Both the position numbers and the translations under genes were made by a program. Positions 8,748 through 15,703 of a DNA stretch of 64,000 nucleotides are shown piece by piece (position 1 is the stretch's first letter; every line of letters starts with the position of its first letter). The notes below the pieces were generated by a model that was not told where the DNA came from, ran no database searches, and saw only the letters and a program-made list of their open reading frames with translations. The stretch is from DASQPR01 sp963836775. Lineage in GTDB: Bacteria; Actinomycetota; Actinomycetes; Mycobacteriales; Micromonosporaceae. The stretch spans positions 2,108,001 through 2,172,000 of the forward strand of contig CAWIKR010000003.1 of the NCBI GenBank assembly GCA_963836775.1. Direction: 5' to 3'.

Positions 8748-9125
8748 TCAGGTCGCGACCCAGAGGCAGAACGGGTGTCCGGCCGGGTCCTGCATGACGC
8801 GTACGTCGGTCTGGGGCTGAAAATCGGCGAGGGTCGCGCCGGCGGCCTGGGCGTGGGCCACCGCGGCGGCCAGGTCGTGCACTTCGATATCAAGGTGAAT
8901 CTGCATCTGCGGGTCACCGTCGCCGGCCGGCCACACCGGGCGAACGTGGCGGGTGTCGGTCTGGAATGACAGGCCGATGCCGCCGTCGGGCGGTGCCAGG
9001 GTGACCCAGTCAGGTTCGTCGGAGCGGCGCTTCCAGCCCAGCATGCGCTCATAGAATGCGGCCAGTTCGCTGGCGTCGGGGGAGTCGAGCACCACGCCGT
9101 TGGGCCGATACATCGGTCGATCCAT
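8748..9125 (-). CDS. VOC-family protein (glyoxalase/bleomycin-resistance fold)
   Basis: This 125-residue single-domain protein has the two beta-alpha-beta-beta-beta repeats of the vicinal oxygen chelate fold. The first repeat contains FYERMLGW. The second contains MQIHLDIEVHDLAAAVAHA and ends in DPAGHPFCLW, the usual C-terminal metal-binding signature. Relatives include glyoxalase I, dioxygenases and drug-binding proteins, and the substrate is not deducible. The ATG at 9125 sits 6 bases after a minus-strand TAATCT (9132-9137), so it is probably leaderless. It is convergent with the aminotransferase gene, only 8 bases away. Confidence 0.85.
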   Translation of the reverse strand: MDRPMYRPNGVVLDSPDASELAAFYERMLGWKRRSDEPDWVTLAPPDGGIGLSFQTDTRHVRPVWPAGDGDPQMQIHLDIEVHDLAAAVAHAQAAGATLADFQPQTDVRVMQDPAGHPFCLWVAT

Positions 9126-9231
9126 GCTCCGAGATTAGGACGGCTCGGCCGGGTCCGCATCCGGCGTCCCGGCGGGGCTGACTTCCGGCGTTCGCAACAT
9201 GCTGTCTGACCTGCGGATATATAAAAGCAGA

Positions 9232-9678
9232 ATGCGTCTACGGTGGGTGCCGGCGCTGATCGTGGCGGCCGGCTTGGCAGGTTGTTCGAGCGCGACACCG
9301 GTGTCATCGGAATCACCGTCGGCTCCGCCACCGGTCTCGGCGAGCGCGTCTGGTGATCTCTGTGCGTCCTGGAACGACCTCAAGACCGCGATCTCCGATC
9401 TGCAGAAGATCGACGTTGTCTCTGGCGGGACCAATGCCATCCAGACGGCGCTCCAGGACGTGCAGAACAAGTTCGACGCCTTCCACAACGCCGCACGCGA
9501 CCAATTCTCGCCGCAAATCCAGCAGATGAGCGACGCGCTGTCGAGGCTGCAGCAGGCGGTGCAGGCGATGGCGGCGTCGCCGGGGATCTCGACGATCGGC
9601 TCGGCGGTGACCGCGGTCAGCGGCGTCGTCACCGCGTTCACCGCCCTGCGGAGCGCCGTGTCGACGCGCTGCGGGTGA
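9232..9678 (+). CDS. Predicted lipoprotein of unknown function
   Basis: The 148-residue product starts MRLRWVPALIVAAGLAGCSS: a short basic n-region, a hydrophobic core and a lipobox (LAGC) whose cysteine would be lipidated after SPase II cleavage. A Ser/Pro/Ala-rich linker follows, then a helical region (about residues 40-145) with heptad-like stretches such as IQTALQDVQNKFDAF and ALSRLQQAVQAM. An ATG at 9232 fits the signal peptide better than an upstream in-frame start at 9199. The function is unknown; it is probably anchored on the outer face of the membrane. A strong hairpin follows. Confidence 0.75.
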   Translation: MRLRWVPALIVAAGLAGCSSATPVSSESPSAPPPVSASASGDLCASWNDLKTAISDLQKIDVVSGGTNAIQTALQDVQNKFDAFHNAARDQFSPQIQQMSDALSRLQQAVQAMAASPGISTIGSAVTAVSGVVTAFTALRSAVSTRCG

Positions 9679-9711
9679 CGGCAGGGCACCCACGACAAGC
9701 ACAACGAAAAG

Positions 9712-9737
9712 CGCGCACCGCTTGATCGCGGTGCGCG
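9712..9737 (+). terminator. Terminator hairpin after the lipoprotein gene
   Basis: A perfect 10-bp stem, CGCGCACCGC/GCGGTGCGCG, with a TTGATC loop is preceded by AAAAG and followed by TTTC. It begins about 30 bases after the stop codon. Confidence 0.7.
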
Positions 9738-9753
9738 TTTCTCGTGATCGCGG

Positions 9754-9846
9754 TTCCCCCAAACGGCGATCTTTCCGCTTCCCCCCGAAAGCGGTTCGCC
9801 ACTTCCCCCCGAAAGCGACGGTGTCGCTTCCCCCCGAAAGCGACTT
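9754..9846. repeat. Short tandem array, about 24-25 bp x 4, core TTCCCCCCGAAAGCG
   Basis: Four units share the core TTCCCCCCGAAAGCG. The first (from 9754) is degenerate and the three perfect cores begin near 9779, 9803 and 9828. The array fills the gap between the lipoprotein terminator and the peptidase E gene. No gene is seen from 9679 to 9998 apart from this array and the hairpin. Confidence 0.7.
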
Positions 9847-9998
9847 GCAAAGCCGATGTCTGCGAGATTCGATGTGGGAGTCATCCGTTCCCGCCTGACC
9901 TGGGCAAACATATAGGCACTCAGAGTGGTTTGGCAACTACTGAGAGTAAACGTGAGCCAGAGCACACTTTCGGGGTACGCCAGCGGGACGCCGACGCA

Positions 9999-10718
9999 TC
10001 AGATAAGCCGAGCCGGGATCGCCTTCTCGTCGTAGCCACCGTCGCCAGACCGGTCCACGTACCAGGCGTTCTTGCCCTCGCGGATGGTGACCGCCTCGTA
10101 GAGGTCGGTGCCGATGTAGTGCAGGCCGACGCCGTCCTCGCTGGCGTATCCGGGGCCGAATGTGCCGTCGGCGATCCACGCACGGTATTTTTCCCGCCGC
10201 GGCTGCTCGTCGAAGTCGTCGTGAACGCCGTTGGAGAACGGCAGCAGGCCGATCCCGTCCGTGAACGGGTCCAGGGCCTCCCGGAACGAGTCGGTGGTGC
10301 CGCCGAGGTGCCAGCAGATGCTTCCGGCGCTCGCCCCGGTCAAGACGACGCCGGCCTCCCAGCACTCGCGCAGGATCGCCGGCAGACCGTGCACGCGCCA
10401 GACCGCCATCAGGTTCGCGACGCTGCCGCCCTCGACGAAAATGACGTCCTGGGCCAGGAGATGCGCACGGATATCGTCGTGATTCGGCTGCGGAAACAGG
10501 GTCAGGGTGCTGTAGTCGACGCTGCCGAGCGCGCTGAAGACGCTGGCGTAATGATCGACGGCGCGCTGGCTGTCGCCGACCGCGGTCGGCACATAGCAGA
10601 GCTTGGGCCGGTCCGCGCCGGTCAGTGCGATGGCGTGCTGGACCAGGGCGAACGACGGCTTGAGGCCGGAGGCGGCGAGGGCGCCGGAGAACGCGAAGAT
10701 CTGGCGGGGTGCGGGCAC
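9999..10718 (-). CDS. Peptidase E-like serine peptidase (S51 family)
   Basis: This 239-residue protein belongs to the S51 family, which includes aspartyl dipeptidase PepE and cyanophycinase and has a class I glutamine-amidotransferase-like fold. The nucleophile elbow reads LTGASAGSICWHLGG, with the catalytic serine in GASAGS. FVEGGSVANLMAVW precedes it and is typical of the family. No signal peptide is seen, so it is cytoplasmic. The GTG at 10718 lies 6 bases after a minus-strand TAGGGT (10725-10730), a leaderless start. Substrate preference (Asp-X dipeptides or another peptide) is inferred from the family. Confidence 0.85.
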   Translation of the reverse strand: MPAPRQIFAFSGALAASGLKPSFALVQHAIALTGADRPKLCYVPTAVGDSQRAVDHYASVFSALGSVDYSTLTLFPQPNHDDIRAHLLAQDVIFVEGGSVANLMAVWRVHGLPAILRECWEAGVVLTGASAGSICWHLGGTTDSFREALDPFTDGIGLLPFSNGVHDDFDEQPRREKYRAWIADGTFGPGYASEDGVGLHYIGTDLYEAVTIREGKNAWYVDRSGDGGYDEKAIPARLI

Positions 10719-10791
10719 GTCTGCACCCTAGCGGCTGGTGGCGGCGCGCAGGTGCCCGGGTTTTGGCGGCCGATCGCACGGGAGATGGGCT

Positions 10792-10922
10792 CCTAGCGGT
10801 ACCGATTCGGCCGCCCCTAGCGGCACCGATTCGGCCGCCCCTAGCGGCACCGATTCGGCCGCCCTAGCGGTAGCGATTCGGCCGCTCCTAGCGGTAGCGA
10901 CTCGGCCGCCCCTAGCGGTAGC
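10792..10922. repeat. 24-bp tandem array x 6 overlapping a gene's stop codon
   Basis: Units begin with CCTAGCGG at 10792, 10816, 10840, 10863, 10887 and 10911 (period 24, once 23). Read on the minus strand, the last unit contains the final codons and TAG stop of the 10912-11286 gene, and the next units repeat a similar eight-codon block ending in TAG in the same frame until the 23-bp unit shifts it. Confidence 0.85.
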
Positions 10923-11286
10923 GGAAGCCGTCGAACATGCGCCGGAAGAATCCGCCCTCGACCGGAAGGGCCGGCTCCGGAGGTGGTGCGGTCCGCTTGA
11001 ACGAGCCGAGTGGTTTGTCGTAGTCGGCGCGGGCGATCGCGTCGATCACCTGCGCGTCGTTGAAGCTTTCCGATCCGGGGACATCCGGCACCAGACCGAC
11101 GAGCATTCCGTCTCGCATGATCTGAGCGTCCAGAGCGGCAGCGCCGTCGGCGTCCCAGATGGCTTCGCGTCCGTCGAGCAGGTCCACTCGGATGCCGAAC
11201 CGGGAGGCCGGCGCGATGTGCAGGTGCGCAGGAATGCCGCGTTCGCGGAGTCGATCAACGATGCGGCGGGCTCGAAGCTCTTCCAT
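10912..11286 (-). CDS. Conserved-looking hypothetical protein, 124 aa
   Basis: I do not recognise this protein. It begins MEELRARRIVDRLRERGIPA, a basic amphipathic helix. A mixed alpha/beta segment follows (RFGIRVDLLDGREAIWDADG, then LDAQIMRDGMLVGLVPDVPG), and the C-terminus is basic and aromatic (GFFRRMFDGFRYR). No signal peptide or membrane helix is seen. An ATG at 11286 is chosen over the adjacent GTG at 11289 because a minus-strand TAACGT (11293-11298) lies exactly 6 bases upstream, as in other leaderless genes here. Its stop codon is inside the 24-bp tandem array. Confidence 0.6.
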   Translation of the reverse strand: MEELRARRIVDRLRERGIPAHLHIAPASRFGIRVDLLDGREAIWDADGAAALDAQIMRDGMLVGLVPDVPGSESFNDAQVIDAIARADYDKPLGSFKRTAPPPEPALPVEGGFFRRMFDGFRYR

Positions 11287-11338
11287 CACGCCACGTTAGC
11301 CCAGTTTCCTGGGGGTTTGCTGGACGCGAATCAGGACG

Positions 11339-12484
11339 TCAGCTGTGGGTGGCAACCAGCGTGACCTGGTGTGCCTCGGTCACGTCGGGGGCTTCCCAGC
11401 GGCGTACCAGCCGGTCGATCACGGACTCCGGAACCGGTGCCGGGCGCGCGCGATTTCGGGTCGAAATGGCGACCCGCGGCGCCTCGGTGGCGACGATCTC
11501 TACTCGTGCACCGTAGTCGGCGCACAAGCCGATGACGCGCTGCCGCATCTGGCGCGTGATGTTGGTGCCGTTCCAGATGAACGGTTCCCTGGCGCGCAGC
11601 AGTGTCCTGGCTTGATCGCGGGCCGCCGAGATCACTGGCGCCTGATCGGCGGTGGGCGCGATGCCCAGGCGATCCCGAATCCCGTCCAGGCTGATCACCT
11701 GCCGGCCGCCGCCATGGCCGGCGATCCAGGTGTCCTTCCCGGTGGCGGGCAGCCCGGACATCACCGTCACGGTGAACGTGGTGTCGTCATAGGCGGCGTA
11801 GTCGGGATCCCGGGCCGGATGGCGGAACCACGCGAAGCGTGCGTGGTCGGTGGCGAAGTCCCGGGGCCGCTCCAGGCAGCCGCGGTCGGCGCACCACTGC
11901 GCGTAGAGGTCGACGTTGTCGAGGAGGGCGTCTGCGTCGTCGCAGACACGGCCGCGGATGTCGGCCCGCGCCAGCTCGACCAGATCAGCGTTGCGGGCCA
12001 GCAGCGACACCCGGAACGCGATCGCATCGAGGTCGTCGCGTTCCAGAGCCCAGAACGGCACCTGGTGGTGGCGGATCAGGGCGCAGATGTGCTCACGCGC
12101 GATCGGGTCCGCGCCGAGTTCCCAGAGCACCCGTCGCGCCAGCAGATCGCCGCCGCGGGAGTGCCCGTGGGCGGTGATCCGGCCGTCGGTCTCCTGCGTG
12201 GTGAACGGCTTCGCGGCATCGTGCATCAGGACGGCGGCGAAGAGGCGGGATCGCTCAGCGTCCGGCAGATCGCGATAGCCGGTGGACCCGGCGAGCGCCT
12301 CCAGGGCCATGCGGGTGTGGGTGGCGACATCGCCCTCGCCGTGGTGCTGAGGGTCCTGGGGCACGTCCTCGAGGGCGCGGACCCAGTCGTACGCGGCATT
12401 GATGTCATCCCAGGGCACCGACCAGTCCGGCGACCGCGGGGCAGAGAGCGTCAAACGTGGGCACGTCAAACGTGGGCAGGTCAA
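11339..12484 (-). CDS. HD-Pnk-like end-healing enzyme: HD phosphohydrolase fused to polynucleotide kinase
   Basis: The N-terminal half (about residues 20-230) is an HD-superfamily domain with the HD pair in VLMHDAAKPF (about residues 88-89) and further histidines in HGHSRGG and IRHHQ. The C-terminal half (about 239-381) is a P-loop kinase with GLPATGKDTW (Walker A), SLDGIRDRLG and WNGTNITRQMR, as in 5'-OH polynucleotide kinases. Runella HD-Pnk, with the same order, heals RNA ends: it removes 2',3' phosphates and phosphorylates 5'-OH. The gene directly follows an RNA ligase gene, so a heal-and-seal pathway is likely. Three in-frame TTG starts (12484, 12469, 12454) arise from a 15-bp repeat. 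The first overlaps the ligase stop as TTGA and is chosen here, but MTLSAPRSPDW from 12454 is equally possible. The TTG start and annotation as HD-Pnk are inference. Confidence 0.8.
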   Translation of the reverse strand: MTCPRLTCPRLTLSAPRSPDWSVPWDDINAAYDWVRALEDVPQDPQHHGEGDVATHTRMALEALAGSTGYRDLPDAERSRLFAAVLMHDAAKPFTTQETDGRITAHGHSRGGDLLARRVLWELGADPIAREHICALIRHHQVPFWALERDDLDAIAFRVSLLARNADLVELARADIRGRVCDDADALLDNVDLYAQWCADRGCLERPRDFATDHARFAWFRHPARDPDYAAYDDTTFTVTVMSGLPATGKDTWIAGHGGGRQVISLDGIRDRLGIAPTADQAPVISAARDQARTLLRAREPFIWNGTNITRQMRQRVIGLCADYGARVEIVATEAPRVAISTRNRARPAPVPESVIDRLVRRWEAPDVTEAHQVTLVATHS

Positions 12485-12494
12485 ACGTGGGCAT
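12450..12494. repeat. 15-bp direct repeat x 3 across the ligase/kinase junction
   Basis: Three units of GTCAAACGTGGGCAY start at 12450, 12465 and 12480. Each carries, on the minus strand, the TTGA stop/start overlap. The array therefore triples the possible TTG starts of the kinase gene without shifting its frame. Confidence 0.9.
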
Positions 12495-13284
12495 AGAGCG
12501 CTCCCGGGTCGGCCAGGCCGTTCACCACGATCGACCGGTCGAGCCAGTGCGAACCGGAGTCGACGACGGCGGTGAGGAACGTCGGGCGTACCCATTTGAG
12601 CCGCCCGGTCACCGTGTCGCCGTCTTCGACCTTGAGGTAGAGGCCTTCCATCGCCTCGTCGCGGTCGGTTTCGGCAGCCACCAGCTCCGGATCGAGGCCG
12701 GCGTCGGCGGCGGCCCGCGCGAGCCGGTCCCGCCACGCCGGCGTCCGGCACGTCGATGGCCCGATGTGCGCGGTCAGCGCGGCCAGCGTCGTCGCCGGAC
12801 CTTCATCCAGCACGGGTACGGAGACGATCGGCAACCCGTCGAGTAGTGCGCGCCGAGCCGGTGTCGACAGGAACCGCTCGCCGACCCGGTCGTAGACGTC
12901 GAACTCGCAGAAGTAGTGCGGCAGGGCGTCGTAGAACACGGTGTGTTTGGCGTACAGCCATTCGCCGTAGACGACGTAGCGATCGTCGATCCGGTCCCGC
13001 AGCGGTGCGGCGATCGTCGCGGCCCAAGCCTTGAGCGAGGCGAACTGCCGCTCGCGCGGACCGCCGGTGAGGAAGCGGCCGCGGGACTGGAGCAGCAGCC
13101 GGCCGGCGCTGTCGAAGCTGATCGCCGAGTTCGCACCGTCCAGTTTCTCCTCGACCACGACGTGGGCGCCCTTGATCGCGGCGAATCGCACGGCGTCGAG
13201 GTCGTCGTCGCCGGGCTGCAGCCGTGAGGTTTCCAGGTGCGGTGTCCGTGGATATTTGCGGAGCACCGCATCGGCCGAGGTCAT
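12481..13284 (-). CDS. ATP-dependent RNA ligase-like nucleotidyltransferase
   Basis: The 267-residue protein has the covalent nucleotidyltransferase motifs in order. Motif I is VVVEEKLDGANSAI, with the AMP-accepting lysine at about 47. A motif III-like segment is RYVVYGEWLY, motif IV is MEGLYLKVED, and motif V is GRLKWVRP. This is the RNA_ligase (PF09414) type, small and without a large accessory domain. It seals 3'-OH and 5'-phosphate RNA ends through an adenylated intermediate. It is the first gene of a two-gene operon whose second product, an HD-Pnk-like protein, would make exactly those ends. The ligase stop overlaps the partner's TTG start. The biological target (for example tRNA cleaved by toxins) is unknown. 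Confidence 0.85.
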   Translation of the reverse strand: MTSADAVLRKYPRTPHLETSRLQPGDDDLDAVRFAAIKGAHVVVEEKLDGANSAISFDSAGRLLLQSRGRFLTGGPRERQFASLKAWAATIAAPLRDRIDDRYVVYGEWLYAKHTVFYDALPHYFCEFDVYDRVGERFLSTPARRALLDGLPIVSVPVLDEGPATTLAALTAHIGPSTCRTPAWRDRLARAAADAGLDPELVAAETDRDEAMEGLYLKVEDGDTVTGRLKWVRPTFLTAVVDSGSHWLDRSIVVNGLADPGALYAHV

Positions 13285-13315
13285 GTCTCTGATTGTCGGC
13301 GGGCGGGCAATCTAT

Positions 13316-14734
13316 TTAGCGCTCGCGCGGCTCGATCTCGCCGGGCCGCCAGGTCTGGTCGAACCAGCTCTCGAGGGGGCCATAGAGCCGCAGCAGCGTG
13401 AACCAGCCTTTGCCCGGGACGGTGCGGATCCAGTTCGCGGACGGCGCGCCGGGTGGCGGCTCGGGTCCGAAGTAGACGTCGACGCTGGTGTCGTCGTTGG
13501 CGCGGACGTCGGGGGAGAGGCTGCTGACGCTCGGGTACGGGTTGTCGGTGACCAGAAGTGACCGGGTCTGCGTGTCGTAGACACAGACCGACCAGAAGTT
13601 CTTCGCCGGGATCTGCGGCGGCAGGCGCAGGACGTAGTCACGGCCGCCGTCGAGCCAGGCCCCGGCCGAGTCCTCGGCGGTGAACGCGTACTGCGACCCG
13701 GCGCCGATCTGCGCCGTCGCCATCGCCGGGGTGATGACGGTGGCCATGTAATGGAACATGGTGCGCGCGTCGAGCAGCCGGACGCCGTCGACCTCGAAGT
13801 CGTAGCGCCCGCCGATGAACGCGTTCTTCCAGGATGAATTCTCGTAGTAGTACGCGCGGCGGTCCCGCGGCCGGAACACCAGGGCGCGGGCGATGCCGGA
13901 GGCCAGTGGCGCGGCCTCGGCGAGGATGTCGCGCATCCGCTGATCCGGCTCGAACGGCCGGCCCTTGACCATGCCGATCGAGGCGAGCAGGCCGCGGGTC
14001 TCCGGATCGAGGAACTCGCGCGGCTCCTCCTGGATGATCTGGTCGACCTCGTCGTAGAACGTGGCGTCGTTCGCGTGCACCGTGTTGTGTGGGACCGGTG
14101 CGAGGTTGAGGAAGGTCATCTCCGGCGGGTTGGCAGCCTGGGCCAGTGGATAGATGCGGATGGTCTTGATCGCGGGGACACCGTCGAGGGCCCGGAACAC
14201 GACCCAGTTCGTGTACGTCGATGTGAAGCGGATGTAGTACCCGTCATCGGGTAGGTCACCGTCATAGCCGGGCGGCACGATCAGGTACCTGCCGCCGGCG
14301 CCCCGGTCTTCGCCTGGGATGCCCATGTCGGTGACGTACCGGAACCAGAAGTCGTCGACCACGTTCAGCGAGTTCGGCGGTGCCTCGATCACGGTCGGCC
14401 CGGTTTCGGCGAGGTCGACGAAGGTCGTCGCGTAGACGGTGTCGGTGTTCGGTGTCAGGTAAATGCTGCCGGAGTTGGCGCGCGGGTCGGTGATCCCGAT
14501 CACCTGGGAGGAAGTGATGCCCACCGAGCGGTGGCCGGCCCGCATCGCCGATAGCGAGGCGCCCGGGATCGCGGTCAGGTAGGCCTCGACCGCGCGGATC
14601 AGATCCAGACTGTCGTAGAGGCGGTCGAGGCTGTCGGGGGTCGGGACGCCGTCAGCGAAGGTGAAGTCGCCGATCGCCGTGCCGAGATGATCCGGTACGC
14701 CGACGGAGTCGAGAATGTGATGGTCGATGCCCAT
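13316..14734 (-). CDS. DUF1254/DUF1214 domain protein
   Basis: The 472-residue protein has the two-domain layout of the DUF1254 (N-terminal, with NTDTVYATTFVDLAETGP) and DUF1214 (C-terminal, with FWSVCVYDTQTRSLLVTD) families, which usually occur fused. No signal peptide is visible, unlike in many proteobacterial members. The biochemical role of this pair is not established. The open frame continues upstream to 15448, but the ATG at 14734 is chosen because a minus-strand TACCGT (14741-14746) is 6 bases upstream and the upstream part is antisense to a clear HAD gene. It ends 31 bases from the RNA ligase start on the same strand. Confidence 0.8.
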   Translation of the reverse strand: MGIDHHILDSVGVPDHLGTAIGDFTFADGVPTPDSLDRLYDSLDLIRAVEAYLTAIPGASLSAMRAGHRSVGITSSQVIGITDPRANSGSIYLTPNTDTVYATTFVDLAETGPTVIEAPPNSLNVVDDFWFRYVTDMGIPGEDRGAGGRYLIVPPGYDGDLPDDGYYIRFTSTYTNWVVFRALDGVPAIKTIRIYPLAQAANPPEMTFLNLAPVPHNTVHANDATFYDEVDQIIQEEPREFLDPETRGLLASIGMVKGRPFEPDQRMRDILAEAAPLASGIARALVFRPRDRRAYYYENSSWKNAFIGGRYDFEVDGVRLLDARTMFHYMATVITPAMATAQIGAGSQYAFTAEDSAGAWLDGGRDYVLRLPPQIPAKNFWSVCVYDTQTRSLLVTDNPYPSVSSLSPDVRANDDTSVDVYFGPEPPPGAPSANWIRTVPGKGWFTLLRLYGPLESWFDQTWRPGEIEPRER

Positions 14735-14836
14735 GCAGTCACGGTATGAGCGACATTCGTGTGACGTTGGCCATTTGTACCGTTCCGGACCGTCGGTGGC
14801 CGCCGGCCGGCCGCTGTCGATCGGTAGGCTCGGCGG

Positions 14837-15508
14837 GTGATTCAGGGATCCGGTGAGCTCGCGGCGGTGCTGTTCGACATGGACGGCACGCTGGTCGACA
14901 GCGAAAAGGTGTGGCAGGTCGCTCTCGATCAGCTCGCCGCCGAGATGGGCGGCGTGATGTCCGAGTCGGTACGCAAGGCGATGGTCGGCTCCACCACCCC
15001 CCGCGCGATCGCGATGCTGCACGAGGACATCGGGGTCACCGGACGCGATGTCCAGGCCGACAGCGACGCCCTCGAGGACCGGATGATGTCGCTGTGCGCC
15101 GGCCAGCTGGACTTCCGGCCCGGCGCCTTCGAGCTGCTGCAGGCGGTCCGAGCGGCCGGATTCAAGACCGCGCTGGTCACCGCGACCGTTCGCCGGATCG
15201 TCGAGGTCATGCTGGACACGATCGGCCGGGACAACTTCGACGTGGTGATCACCCATGACGATGTGGTGCACGGCAAGCCGGACCCGGAGCCGTACGCCAC
15301 CGCCGCCGCAAGGCTCGGCGTCCACCCCCGCGACTGCGTCGCGATCGAGGACTCGCCCACGGGTGCCGCCAGCGCGGCCTCGGCCGGCTGCGTCGTCTTC
15401 GCCGTACCGTCGGAAGTTGATCTGTCCCGGCTGACCGGGGTGACGCATGTGGCCAGCCTGACCGACGTGGACGTGGACTTCCTGCGCAAGGCGGTCGAGG
15501 CCGGCTGA
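14837..15508 (+). CDS. HAD-family phosphatase/phosphomutase (beta-phosphoglucomutase-like)
   Basis: The protein (223 residues) contains the HAD motifs: motif I VLFDMDGTLVDSE (nucleophile Asp and general-acid Asp), motif II VTAT, motif III HGKPDPEPY and motif IV VAIEDSPTGAASA. The helical cap inserted between motifs I and II is the subfamily I type of beta-phosphoglucomutases and phosphoglycolate phosphatases. The substrate is unknown. The GTG at 14837 is 6 bases downstream of TAGGCT (14825-14830), a leaderless start. It is divergent from the DUF1254 gene. Confidence 0.88.
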   Translation: MIQGSGELAAVLFDMDGTLVDSEKVWQVALDQLAAEMGGVMSESVRKAMVGSTTPRAIAMLHEDIGVTGRDVQADSDALEDRMMSLCAGQLDFRPGAFELLQAVRAAGFKTALVTATVRRIVEVMLDTIGRDNFDVVITHDDVVHGKPDPEPYATAAARLGVHPRDCVAIEDSPTGAASAASAGCVVFAVPSEVDLSRLTGVTHVASLTDVDVDFLRKAVEAG

Positions 15509-15519
15509 TCACGGCGGCC

Positions 15520-15616
15520 GCCGGCGGTCGGCGGCGGTCTGCAGCGGTGGTCGGCGAAGGTCGGCCGCGCTGCTCGGCCGCGCTGCTCGGCGGCGCTGCT
15601 CGGCGGCGGTGGTCGG
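15520..15616. repeat. Degenerate GC-rich short repeats (GCTCGGCSGCGCT-type)
   Basis: Between the HAD stop codon and the ABC permease, the sequence repeats short GGTCGGCGGCGG and CTGCTCGGCGGCG units with small variations. No ORF here has coding character. Confidence 0.5.
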
Positions 15617-15672
15617 TGAAACCGATGGGCCGGCGAGGTGTCGAACACCCCACCGGCCCACTCGCCCCCGAT

Positions 15673-15694
15673 TGCTCACCGCTGGGGGTGAGCA
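15673..15694 (-). terminator. Hairpin after the ABC exporter operon
   Basis: An 8-bp perfect stem, TGCTCACC/GGTGAGCA, with a six-base loop begins 10 bases past the permease stop codon. There is no T-tract. Confidence 0.45.
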
Positions 15695-15703
15695 GATCTA
15701 CCG

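Noticed and set aside
9135..9965. 276-codon minus-strand frame across the lipoprotein gene and C-run repeats
   Set aside because: It is antisense to a gene with a clear lipobox and its sequence is repeat-derived (GGSGE-type), without domain features.
14735..15448. N-terminal extension of the DUF1254 protein to 15448
   Set aside because: The extension is antisense to a complete HAD phosphatase gene, and a -10 box plus ATG at 14734 gives a family-like start.
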